Below are positions 18,022 to 26,318 of a stretch of DNA of 56,438 bases, in pieces. Each line of letters starts with the position of its first letter. The stretch's first letter is position 1. A program made the translations under genes and the position numbers. Source of the DNA: Lachnospiraceae bacterium (GTDB lineage Bacteria; Bacillota; Clostridia; Lachnospirales; Lachnospiraceae); NCBI GenBank assembly GCA_021770785.1, contig JAETQH010000027.1, positions 1-56,438 on the forward strand, in the 5' to 3' direction. Below the pieces are notes generated by a model, which made no database searches, was not told where the DNA came from, and saw only the letters and a list, made by a program, of their open reading frames with translations.

Positions 18022-20325
18022 ATGGAGATTATGGAAAGAGACCTTAAGAAAATTATCGCTGAAATGACATTGGAGGAGAAAGCAGGGATGTGTTCCGGCG
18101 AAGATTTCTGGCGTTTGAAGAAAGTGGAGAGACTTGGTATTCCGGAGGTTATGGTATCAGATGGACCTCACGGATTAAGAAAGCAGCCCGGCGAGGCAGA
18201 TCATCTTGGGATTGGCGAAAGTATTGTGGCGGTTTGTTTTCCGGCAGCCTGTGCCACGGCTTCCAGCTTTGATACGGAATTGATGAACGAAATGGGAAAG
18301 ACCCTTGGGGAAGAATGTCAGGCAGAAAATTTAAGTGTTTTGTTGGGACCGGCTGTAAACATTAAGAGAAGCCCTCTCTGTGGACGGAATTTTGAATATT
18401 TATCCGAGGATCCATATCTTGCAGGAAAAATGGCTGCTTCCTATATCAGAGGTGTACAGAGCTGGGATGTGGGAACGAGCATAAAACACTATGCCGCAAA
18501 TAATCAAGAGTATAACCGTATGAGTTGTTCTTCTAATTTGTCGGAACGTACTTTCCGGGAAATCTATTTACCTGCATTTGAGACAGCGGTAAAGGAAGCG
18601 CGGCCTAAGACGATTATGTGCAGTTACAATAAGATTAACGGAGAATACGCCTCTGAAAACAAACATCTTCTGACAGAGATTTTACGGGACGAGTGGGGAT
18701 TTGAAGGCTATGTTATGACAGACTGGGGCGCAGTGGCAGACCGTGTGACAGGGATTGCTGCAGGACTTGATCTGGAGATGCCGGGCAGCCATGGGGTAAA
18801 TGATGCCAAGATCATTGTGGCAGTAAAAGATGGAAGTCTGGATGAGGCGCTGCTTGATAAGGCAGTAGAGCGTATTTTAAAGGTATTGTTTTCTTATGCG
18901 GATAACCGCCATCCGGAAGCTGTGTTTGACAGGGATGCAGATCATGAAAAAGCGGTAAAAATAGAGACAGAGTGTGCAGTTCTTTTGGAGAATAATGGAA
19001 TACTTCCGTTGAAGGAAGGAACAAAAGTAGTATACATTGGCGAATATGCTGAAAAACCCCGTTATCAGGGTGGCGGTTCCAGTCATATTAATTCCAGTAA
19101 AGTGACTTCCGCATTGGAGAGTGCAAAGGAAAAAGGCAGACCAGTATCTTATGTGAAAGGATTCCCTTTTGATAAAGATGAAGAAAACGCGGGAGAACTG
19201 GCGGCGGCTGTGCAGGCGGCAAAGGATGCCGAAGTGGCAGTTATTTTCGCAGGACTGCCTGATCTGATTGAATCGGAAGGTTATGATAGAAAGGATATGA
19301 AGCTTCCGGCATGTCAGAATAAACTGATTGAGGAAATTATCAAAGTACAGCCTAACACCGTTGTTGTGCTGCACAATGGAAGTCCGGTTGAAGTACCCTG
19401 GGCAGATAAGACAGCAGCTATTCTGGAAATGTATCTTGGCGGTCAGGGCGTGGGAGAGGCAACAGATAAACTTCTTTATGGAGAAGTAAATCCTTCCGGA
19501 CGTCTGGCAGAGACATTCCCGCTCCGTCTCGAGGATAATCCAAGTTACCTGAATTTCCCCGGCGATGGAGTAAATGTGGATTATGCGGAGGGAATCTATG
19601 TAGGTTACCGTTATTACGAAGCTAGAAAAATGCCAGTGCGCTGGGCATTCGGACATGGACTTTCTTATACGGAATATGAGTATAGTAATCTGAATATGCC
19701 TGCAGAAAGTCTGGATGATAAGGGTTGTGTAAAAGTAACCGTAGATGTTAAAAACACAGGAAGTATGGTCGGTAAGGAAGTAGTACAGCTTTATGTCAGC
19801 GATAAAAACGGCACAGCGGGGCGTCCTGTGAAGGAACTAAAGGGCTTTGCTAAGGTAGAGCTGCAGCCGGGTGAGACAAAGACTGTAGAATTTGCACTTA
19901 CTGCAAGGGATTTATCTTTCTACCATGAAGGGCTTGGCGATTGGTATGCACCTTCAGGAACTTACGAGGTGTTGATAGGACATGCAAGTGACGAGATTGC
20001 CTTGAGAGGGGAGCTTTCCTTCAAGACCGAAAAGCAGCTTCCTCTGTACGTCAGTGGAGCGACAACGATCGGAGAGCTTATGGCGCATCCTGTGACCGCG
20101 CCGATCATCGGAGGTTTGATGCAGAATATGCAGGGAGCAATGGGAGTCATGCAGTCAGATCCAACAGAAAATGTTGAGGATACCCTTGGTACGGGTGCAG
20201 AGATGATGAAGGCAATGATGCATGGAATGCCCCTAAAATCTCTGGCAAGCTTTGCTGGTGCAGAGATGGCAGCACAGATTGAATTGATGATTCAGGGCAT
20301 GAATCAGGCGTTAGATAATAAATAG
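18022..20325 (+). CDS. Glycoside hydrolase family 3 with C-terminal helical tail
   Basis: 767 residues (ATG 18022; ATG 18031 is almost as well placed). Domains: (beta/alpha)8 barrel with nucleophile Asp234 in VMTDWGA, an alpha/beta sandwich domain (~310-530) and a fibronectin-III-like domain (~570-670). This is the usual layout of beta-glucosidases and beta-xylosidases of GH3. No signal peptide. Residues 681-767 are an extra tail beyond the Fn3 domain, starting TTIGELMAHP and rich in Met; it matches the tails of the esterase and second GH2. A terminator follows at 20,389. Confidence 0.9.
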   Translation: MEIMERDLKKIIAEMTLEEKAGMCSGEDFWRLKKVERLGIPEVMVSDGPHGLRKQPGEADHLGIGESIVAVCFPAACATASSFDTELMNEMGKTLGEECQAENLSVLLGPAVNIKRSPLCGRNFEYLSEDPYLAGKMAASYIRGVQSWDVGTSIKHYAANNQEYNRMSCSSNLSERTFREIYLPAFETAVKEARPKTIMCSYNKINGEYASENKHLLTEILRDEWGFEGYVMTDWGAVADRVTGIAAGLDLEMPGSHGVNDAKIIVAVKDGSLDEALLDKAVERILKVLFSYADNRHPEAVFDRDADHEKAVKIETECAVLLENNGILPLKEGTKVVYIGEYAEKPRYQGGGSSHINSSKVTSALESAKEKGRPVSYVKGFPFDKDEENAGELAAAVQAAKDAEVAVIFAGLPDLIESEGYDRKDMKLPACQNKLIEEIIKVQPNTVVVLHNGSPVEVPWADKTAAILEMYLGGQGVGEATDKLLYGEVNPSGRLAETFPLRLEDNPSYLNFPGDGVNVDYAEGIYVGYRYYEARKMPVRWAFGHGLSYTEYEYSNLNMPAESLDDKGCVKVTVDVKNTGSMVGKEVVQLYVSDKNGTAGRPVKELKGFAKVELQPGETKTVEFALTARDLSFYHEGLGDWYAPSGTYEVLIGHASDEIALRGELSFKTEKQLPLYVSGATTIGELMAHPVTAPIIGGLMQNMQGAMGVMQSDPTENVEDTLGTGAEMMKAMMHGMPLKSLASFAGAEMAAQIELMIQGMNQALDNK
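20062..20322 (+). other. Shared C-terminal domain, copy 2 (on the GH3)
   Basis: Encodes residues 681-767 of the GH3. Block 1 is TTIGELMAHPVTAPIIGGLM; a 26-residue linker follows; block 2 includes MMKAMMHGMPLKSLASFAG. Six of the first ten block-2 residues are Met or small, giving an amphipathic helix with a Met face. The DNA here is in the same style as the rest of the gene. Confidence 0.7.
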
Positions 20326-20388
20326 CGTTGTTTGTGATATTTATTATCAAGAGGTATTTGTTTTTTGAATATGGTTATGTTTGATAAT

Positions 20389-20436
20389 GAGGCTGTCACC
20401 CTTGCGGGTTTTCACATTGTGTGGCAGTCTCTTTCA
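20389..20436 (+). terminator. Terminator after GH3
   Basis: GAGGCTGTCA (20389-20398) pairs with TGGCAGTCTC (20422-20431) using two G-U pairs. An inner ACCC/GGGT hairpin sits in the loop and CTTTCATT follows. It separates the GH3 transcript from the next group. Confidence 0.6.
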
Positions 20437-20548
20437 TTCTGCCTTAAAATTCATTAATTTAAAAACATATTATGGAAAAAGTAAACACATAAGTAAGGGT
20501 TAAGCGGTAAAATACAATTAAATGAACAGGGACAGGAGGAGCAAGCAC

Positions 20549-22780
20549 ATGAGAAAGATAACGGAATTAAAAGATAACTGGCTTTTTGTAAAAAATGCCG
20601 AGGATGTTCAGGAAGCGGCAGCCGCAGAGGGGACAGATATTTTGCTGCCGCATACATGGAATGCTTTAGACGGGCAGGACGGAGGAAATGATTATTACAG
20701 GGGAACCTGTTGGTATCGCCGCCTTTTGGAAAAACCGGAGTTAGAAGCAGGGGAGAAGGCTTATTTGGAATTTGACGGTGCTGCCATGACAGCGGACGTA
20801 TACTTAAACGGAGAAAAACTGGCTCATCACGAAGGAGGATATTCACGGTTCCGTGTGGATATTACGGAGAAACTTACGACGGCGGAAAATGAATTAGTGG
20901 TCGCTGTGGATAATTCGGACAATGGAACTGTGTATCCGCAAAAAGCCGATTTTACTTTTTATGGAGGGCTGTACCGCATGGTACGTCTCGTCGTAGTACC
21001 TGAGAGTCATTTTGCGATGGAGTATCACGGGGGAGATGGGATTAAAGTAACTCCTGTGGTCACTCTGGCTGGGGAAGGGAAGGAAGCGGCAAGCGCAACG
21101 GTGACTGTAGAAGTGTATACAGAGGGTGGCGCTGATGTGGTCACTGTAACGGTTGCGGAGGAAACAAAACAGGCTTTGGTTACAGAAGGATATGCAAAAG
21201 CGGAATTTGAACTGTCCAGGGTACATTTGTGGGATGGTGTGGATGACCCTTACCTCTATACAGCTAAAGCGGAACTGGAAAGCGGAGATGCGGTCACTGT
21301 AAGATTTGGATGCCGTCATTTCTCCATTGACCCACAGAAGGGCTTTTTCTTGAACGGACGTTTCTATCCACTGCGGGGTGTAAGCCGTCATCAGGACTGC
21401 AAAGGAACAGGGAATGCCCTGAGCCGGGAGCATCACGAGCGCGATATGGAGATAATCACAGAGATGGGGGCAAATACTATCCGCCTTGCCCATTATCAGC
21501 ATGCGCAGGAATTCTATGATTTGTGTGATGAAAACGGAATCATCGTTTGGGCGGAGATTCCTTATATTACGATGCATATGTCTGGGGGAAGAGAAAATAC
21601 ATTAAGCCAGATGCAGGAGCTGGTTATTCAGAATTATAACCATCCGTCGATTGTCTGCTGGGGACTTTCTAATGAGATTACAGCAGCAAGCGCAGTAAAT
21701 GAAGAATTGATGGAGAACCATCGGGAACTGAACAGGTTATGCCATGAGCTGGATCAGACAAGGAAAACTGTAATGGCAAATGTGTTTATGCTGGAAAAGG
21801 AAAGCCCATTGCTGGAGATACCGGATATCAATAGTTATAATCTTTATTTCGGCTGGTATGTGGGAGAGATGATTCAAACGGATGAATTCTTTGATGAGTA
21901 TCACAGTGCTTACCCGGATCGCTGCATTGGATTTTCAGAATACGGGGCGGACGCAAATCCTGCATATCATTCTTCCCAGCCTGACAGAGGGGATTATACA
22001 GAAGAATATCAGTGCCTGTATCATGAGCACATGCTGCGTATGATTGAAGAACGTCCATGGCTCTGGGCGACTCATGTGTGGAATATGTTTGATTTTGCCG
22101 CTGACGGAAGAGACGAGGGTGGCAAACATGGGGAAAACCAAAAAGGCTTGGTAACGATTGACCGCAAGCTCAGAAAAGATGCATTTTATCTGTATAAAGC
22201 ATATTGGAGCAAAGAAGCTTTTGTCCATCTGTGCGGCCGGCGGTATGTAGACCGGGCAGAGGAAGTGACAAAGATTAAGGTGTATTCTAATCAGCCTTTA
22301 GTGGCATTGTATGTAGACGGAAAACTTGTGGAAGAGCAGAATGGCAGCAGAGTATTCTGTTTTGAAGTTCCAATATCGGGTGTTCATACGATTATTGCTC
22401 AGGCAGGCGAATGCAGGGATGAAATTACTATAAAGAAGGCCGCTGAAGTCAATAAGGATTATCTGTTTGTGAAAGAAGGAGATATTGTCAACTGGTTTGA
22501 CAAGGAAGATTTTCGTAAGGACTGTTATTCCGTTGGGGATACTCTTGGCGAGATTGCCAAAAGCCCAGAGGCAAATGCAATTGTACAGAGACTGACGGAT
22601 AAGGCATCGGCGAGCCGGGGAGATGTGGCAGAGAGTGTGAAGGATAATCCGGCGTTACAGCGCATGATGCAGAGAATGACCCTGCAGAGTATGCTGAAAC
22701 AGGCAGGAGATGTGATAAAGCCGGAAGATATAAAGGCGCTGAATGATGCTTTGCAGAAGATTAAGAAAGTTACCGATTGA
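20549..22780 (+). CDS. Glycoside hydrolase family 2 with C-terminal helical tail
   Basis: 743 residues from ATG 20549 (GGAGGAG eight bases upstream). Jelly-roll domain (~1-150), Ig-like domain (~160-265), TIM barrel with acid/base Glu376 in GLSNEIT and nucleophile Glu464 in GFSEYGAD, then a further Ig-like domain (~570-640). Cytoplasmic beta-galactosidase-like enzyme; sugar specificity is not readable. It is only distantly related to the GH2 at 4,992 and lacks that enzyme's barrel insertion. Residues 664-743 form the extra tail (DTLGEIAKSP to the end). It probably heads an operon with the isomerase and rhamnosidase genes. Confidence 0.88.
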   Translation: MRKITELKDNWLFVKNAEDVQEAAAAEGTDILLPHTWNALDGQDGGNDYYRGTCWYRRLLEKPELEAGEKAYLEFDGAAMTADVYLNGEKLAHHEGGYSRFRVDITEKLTTAENELVVAVDNSDNGTVYPQKADFTFYGGLYRMVRLVVVPESHFAMEYHGGDGIKVTPVVTLAGEGKEAASATVTVEVYTEGGADVVTVTVAEETKQALVTEGYAKAEFELSRVHLWDGVDDPYLYTAKAELESGDAVTVRFGCRHFSIDPQKGFFLNGRFYPLRGVSRHQDCKGTGNALSREHHERDMEIITEMGANTIRLAHYQHAQEFYDLCDENGIIVWAEIPYITMHMSGGRENTLSQMQELVIQNYNHPSIVCWGLSNEITAASAVNEELMENHRELNRLCHELDQTRKTVMANVFMLEKESPLLEIPDINSYNLYFGWYVGEMIQTDEFFDEYHSAYPDRCIGFSEYGADANPAYHSSQPDRGDYTEEYQCLYHEHMLRMIEERPWLWATHVWNMFDFAADGRDEGGKHGENQKGLVTIDRKLRKDAFYLYKAYWSKEAFVHLCGRRYVDRAEEVTKIKVYSNQPLVALYVDGKLVEEQNGSRVFCFEVPISGVHTIIAQAGECRDEITIKKAAEVNKDYLFVKEGDIVNWFDKEDFRKDCYSVGDTLGEIAKSPEANAIVQRLTDKASASRGDVAESVKDNPALQRMMQRMTLQSMLKQAGDVIKPEDIKALNDALQKIKKVTD
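22538..22777 (+). other. Shared C-terminal domain, copy 3 (on the second GH2)
   Basis: Encodes residues 664-743. Block 1 is DTLGEIAKSPEANAIVQRLT; after 17 residues block 2 includes LQRMMQRMTLQSMLKQAG; the end, EDIKALNDALQKI, aligns with EVIEQINDQLSMI of the esterase tail. Confidence 0.7.
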
Positions 22781-22824
22781 TGAAAAGACCGGAAAGGTGA
22801 TTATGGAATTAGGAGGATATCGTA

Positions 22825-23673
22825 ATGCCGATGAGAGCAGTACAGCAGATTATGCTTGGGACAGTGACTGCAAAAGAAAATCAGGCTGTGCAAACACTTT
22901 CTGCTATCAAAAAAGCAGGATATGATGGGATTGAGTTAAATGGATTTATGATCCGTCCTACTTCCTTTATGGTGCGCATGATGACGAAGATGGCAGGGAT
23001 GCCGGTAGGAAAAGGCGGGAATCTGGACTGGGCAGGTCTGGTAAAGGCGGCAGGATTGTCGGTGGTAAGTGTACATGAGGATTTGGGAACCATTCAGAGG
23101 GAGCCGCAAACTGTCATTGAAGAAGCGAAGAAATTCGGGACAAAATATGTGGTCATAACAGGGATGTACCGTTTTGATTACTCAGATGAAACGGCAGTCC
23201 GGAAACTGGCGGAGGATTTAAACGAAGCAGGAAAAGGACTAAAAGAGGGCGGCGTAGAACTTTTATACCATAACCATAACTGTGAATTTCGCAAGGTATC
23301 AAAGGAAAAGACGGCATACAGGATGTTGATGGAAGAGACGGATCCTGCGTATGTGAATTTTGAATTTGATTCTTATTGGCCTGCGGAAGCGGGAGTGGAT
23401 GCGTTACAGCTGATGCGGCAGTTGGGAGATAGACTGAAGCTTTACCATATCAATGACAGGGGAAGCAGAGTAACAGGAGCGTCGATGACACCTATCTTGA
23501 AATCAGACAGCATGGAGCTGGGGTATGGGAATATGAATCTGGAAGCCCTTGCAGAACAGGCGAAAGCGGCGGGAGTGGATGCGGTGATACTGGAGAGCCA
23601 TAAGAACTGGGTGGATAAATCACCAGTAAAATCCATACAGCTTTCAGCGGAATTTATGAAAAAGCATGTATAA
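22825..23673 (+). CDS. Sugar phosphate isomerase/epimerase (xylose-isomerase-like TIM barrel)
   Basis: 282 residues; ATG 22825 is eight bases after AGGAGGA (ATG 22831 is also possible). The AP-endonuclease-2/xylose-isomerase fold is recognisable from GYDGIELNG, the metal-site segments LLYHNHNCEF and FEFDSYW, KLYHINDRG and a final VILESH. Members of this group isomerise or epimerise free sugars or keto-sugars. Here it would act on a sugar freed by the hydrolases. A short Met-rich loop (FMVRMMTKMAGMPVGKGG) follows the second strand. It lies between the GH2 and the rhamnosidase with small gaps, in one operon. Confidence 0.82.
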   Translation: MPMRAVQQIMLGTVTAKENQAVQTLSAIKKAGYDGIELNGFMIRPTSFMVRMMTKMAGMPVGKGGNLDWAGLVKAAGLSVVSVHEDLGTIQREPQTVIEEAKKFGTKYVVITGMYRFDYSDETAVRKLAEDLNEAGKGLKEGGVELLYHNHNCEFRKVSKEKTAYRMLMEETDPAYVNFEFDSYWPAEAGVDALQLMRQLGDRLKLYHINDRGSRVTGASMTPILKSDSMELGYGNMNLEALAEQAKAAGVDAVILESHKNWVDKSPVKSIQLSAEFMKKHV

Positions 23674-23725
23674 TTTCGTCCGACTGCCATGAGGATAGTC
23701 TACCACCTAGAAAGGATAAGTCAAA

Positions 23726-25921
23726 ATGGATTTAAAAAAATATTTTATTACCATAGACAGGGAATATAAAGAGGGAGATGTGGCAGTTTTCCGCCAGAAA
23801 TTTTCCGGAAAAAATGTTGTCAGTGCCGTACTTTATTCTACGGCACTGGGGGTATATGAAGCGGAACTGAATGGGAAGAAAGCAGGAGAGCAGATGTTTG
23901 CTCCCGGTTATACTTACTATCCGCGCCGGGTTCTTTATCAGGAGCATGACGTGACGGCATTTCTGAATACTGAGAGTGAGGAAAATGAGCTGGTCTTTTA
24001 TCTGGGACAGGGTTGGTACTGCGGAAGGTTTCTCTGTGAGAACCAGACCCAGATATACGGAGAAAAGCCTGCAGTTTCATGGATACTGCGGCTTAAATTT
24101 GCCGATGGAAGCGAGAAAGAGATTCATTCCGGAACAGATGTGGACGAACTGGAATCTCCCTATGAATATGCCGGAGAATATGACGGAGAAATATACTTTG
24201 CAGATGGGCGAAATAATGTAATCGGAAATCCTGCTGCCTATACAGGAACAACAGATTTTGCATTGGAAAAAACCCTGACAGAAGTGCGTATACAAGAAGA
24301 GATGCCAGTTAAAAATGTGACAGTATCAGAAGGAAAGACCATTCTGGATTTCGGACAGAATTTTGCGGGAATTGTTGAGATTCACCCAGAGTTTTTTGAG
24401 GGTGAGACGTTGACAATCCGACATGGTGAAATCCTAAACCCCGACGACAGCCTGTATACTGCCAATCTTCGCAAGGCAAAGGCGACTGTCATTTATCATG
24501 CAGGGGCAGAAAAAAAGACTTATCGTCCAAGGTTTACCTATATGGGATTCCGTTACGTGGAACTTTCCGGGGCAGAGTATAAGCCGGGGATGGTAAAGGC
24601 GTATGCCCTTTATACGGATATGCGGCGGACAGGGTTCTTTGAATGCGGACATGAGAAGGTGCAGAAATTATACGAGAATCAGGTATGGGGTCAGAAATCC
24701 AATTATGTGGAAGTTCCCACCGATTGTCCCCAGAGAGATGAACGCATGGGATATACAGGGGATGGACAGGTGTTTGCTTTAACAGGTGCATATAATTTTG
24801 ACACGAATGATTTCTGGAAAAATTTCCTGCGTGACCTTGAACTGGGGCAGCTTGATAACTCGGAGGGGTATGTCTGTGCCACTGTACCCCAAACCGGACC
24901 GGCAGGAATTGGATTTGTGAACATGCTGGGATGGGGAAATGCAGTAACGATTCTTCCAGAGCTGATGTACTGGCAGTTTGGAGATGAAAAGGCGCTTCCA
25001 CAGCAGTATGAAAGTATGAAGAAATTTGTGGAGGCAGAAATACGGAAGATGGAGGGCAGGAATCTGTGGCTTGGGGTATCCTTAGGTGACTGGCTGGCGC
25101 TTGGAAAGGATATGGCATGGCAGGCACAGCATAATAATCCCATTTCCAATTCCTTTATCGTACATGACTTAAAGGTGGTAAGCGAAACAGCAAAGGCGCT
25201 TGGTTATGCGGAGGACGCGGCACGTTATCAGGCACAGTATCAGGCAACCAGGGATGCTTACCTTCAAATGTTTGTAAAAGAGGATGGGGATGTAGCGGAT
25301 GATTATCAGTCTGCGTATATCATGGCGTTGAAGTTTGTCATTCCGGAAGGGGAACTGCGTCAGAAGGTTATGAAGAAGTTCGTGGAAAATGTCCGGCGGG
25401 AAGGATTGACGACAGGATTTTTTGCTACGGAGCATCTGCTTCCTATGCTGGCGGAGGCTGGAGAGACGAAGCTTGCTTATGATGTTCTGCTTCAGGAAGA
25501 ATGTCCGGGGTGGATGTATCAGATTGACAGGGGAGCTACCACTACATGGGAGCGGTGGGATGCTATCCGTGAAGATGGCACAGTAAATGAAGATAAAATA
25601 ACGGATGATAATATGGTCTCCTTTAACCATTATGCGTTTGGCAGTGTAGGAGAGTTTTACTATCAATATATTTTAGGGATAAAGCCTCTGGAGCCGGGTT
25701 TCCGTAAAGTAAAAATACAGCCTTATCCGGATGAACGTCTTGGAAGGGCAGCAGGATATTATCTTTCCAGAGCAGGGGAAATCAAATCTGCATGGAAATA
25801 TGAGGGTGAGAAAGTAATGATTACGGTAACGGTGCCGGTGGAAGCGGAAATTTATCTTCCGGACGGCAGGGTAGAAAAAGTTAGTGCAGGAGAATACTCA
25901 TACGAAGTCAACAAGGCGTAG
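23726..25921 (+). CDS. Alpha-L-rhamnosidase, glycoside hydrolase family 78
   Basis: 731 residues. N-terminal beta domains, then an (alpha/alpha)6 barrel with the family signature DCPQRDERMGYTGD (proposed general acid Glu339) and a second acidic residue, Glu609, in ATTTWERWDA. A C-terminal beta-sandwich completes it. No signal peptide. It removes terminal rhamnose, common on plant pectin side chains and on flavonoid or saponin glycosides, and so points to a plant glycoside as the island's substrate. AAAGGA precedes ATG 23726. Confidence 0.9.
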   Translation: MDLKKYFITIDREYKEGDVAVFRQKFSGKNVVSAVLYSTALGVYEAELNGKKAGEQMFAPGYTYYPRRVLYQEHDVTAFLNTESEENELVFYLGQGWYCGRFLCENQTQIYGEKPAVSWILRLKFADGSEKEIHSGTDVDELESPYEYAGEYDGEIYFADGRNNVIGNPAAYTGTTDFALEKTLTEVRIQEEMPVKNVTVSEGKTILDFGQNFAGIVEIHPEFFEGETLTIRHGEILNPDDSLYTANLRKAKATVIYHAGAEKKTYRPRFTYMGFRYVELSGAEYKPGMVKAYALYTDMRRTGFFECGHEKVQKLYENQVWGQKSNYVEVPTDCPQRDERMGYTGDGQVFALTGAYNFDTNDFWKNFLRDLELGQLDNSEGYVCATVPQTGPAGIGFVNMLGWGNAVTILPELMYWQFGDEKALPQQYESMKKFVEAEIRKMEGRNLWLGVSLGDWLALGKDMAWQAQHNNPISNSFIVHDLKVVSETAKALGYAEDAARYQAQYQATRDAYLQMFVKEDGDVADDYQSAYIMALKFVIPEGELRQKVMKKFVENVRREGLTTGFFATEHLLPMLAEAGETKLAYDVLLQEECPGWMYQIDRGATTTWERWDAIREDGTVNEDKITDDNMVSFNHYAFGSVGEFYYQYILGIKPLEPGFRKVKIQPYPDERLGRAAGYYLSRAGEIKSAWKYEGEKVMITVTVPVEAEIYLPDGRVEKVSAGEYSYEVNKA

Positions 25922-25960
25922 AGGTCATATCAGGTAGTCGTTTTGTAGTGGACATTTCAT

Positions 25961-26303
25961 TGTGTCGAACTGGATAAGGATATGCTGACACTAAAGAGCG
26001 AACCTGCGCTGGCAGTTCCCGGGGAGGTTTTACCGGAAGGGACGGATTTTGAGGAGCAGGCTGTGAATTACCTGAGTAATACCCATGGCGGATTGGCGGA
26101 AATAGAGGGACAGTGGTATATATGAAGCCCGAATTGCCTGCAATTTATCAAGTGCCGGAGGAACTTTCATGTACCAGAAAGAAAAAACGTGCAGGAGAAA
26201 TGCAGAAGGTGAAATGCTGGTACAGGATGAAAAGGATGGGGAAATCAGGGCAGTTATTCCGGTACGCCCATCGGCGGACTGGCAGTGGTTTGAGTTTTGC
26301 TGA
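25961..26303 (+). pseudogene. Degraded GH43 remnant with frameshift
   Basis: This fills most of the 397-bp gap after the rhamnosidase. One frame (25,961-26,125) reads CVELDKDMLTLKSEP and later THGGLAEIEGQWYI, both typical of GH43 propellers. The frame breaks where the expected FHHR segment would follow. A second frame (26,118-26,303) reads YEARIACNLSSAGGTFMYQ and ends ADWQWFEFC, like the C-terminal part of the GH43 at 7,433 (PAYIACVL). The catalytic N-terminal blades are absent. So it is an internally deleted, frameshifted GH43 gene. The 38 bp before it show nothing. Confidence 0.7.
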
Positions 26304-26318
26304 AAGGAGAAATAGTTT

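Noticed and set aside
18877..19656. 259-codon open frame on the minus strand inside the GH3 gene
   Set aside because: It lies wholly within a well supported GH3 gene, is rich in Cys/His/Phe as expected of a shadow frame, and has no recognisable motif.
20894..21577. 227-codon open frame on the minus strand inside the second GH2
   Set aside because: Shadow frame with no motif, opposite to the GH2 catalytic domain.
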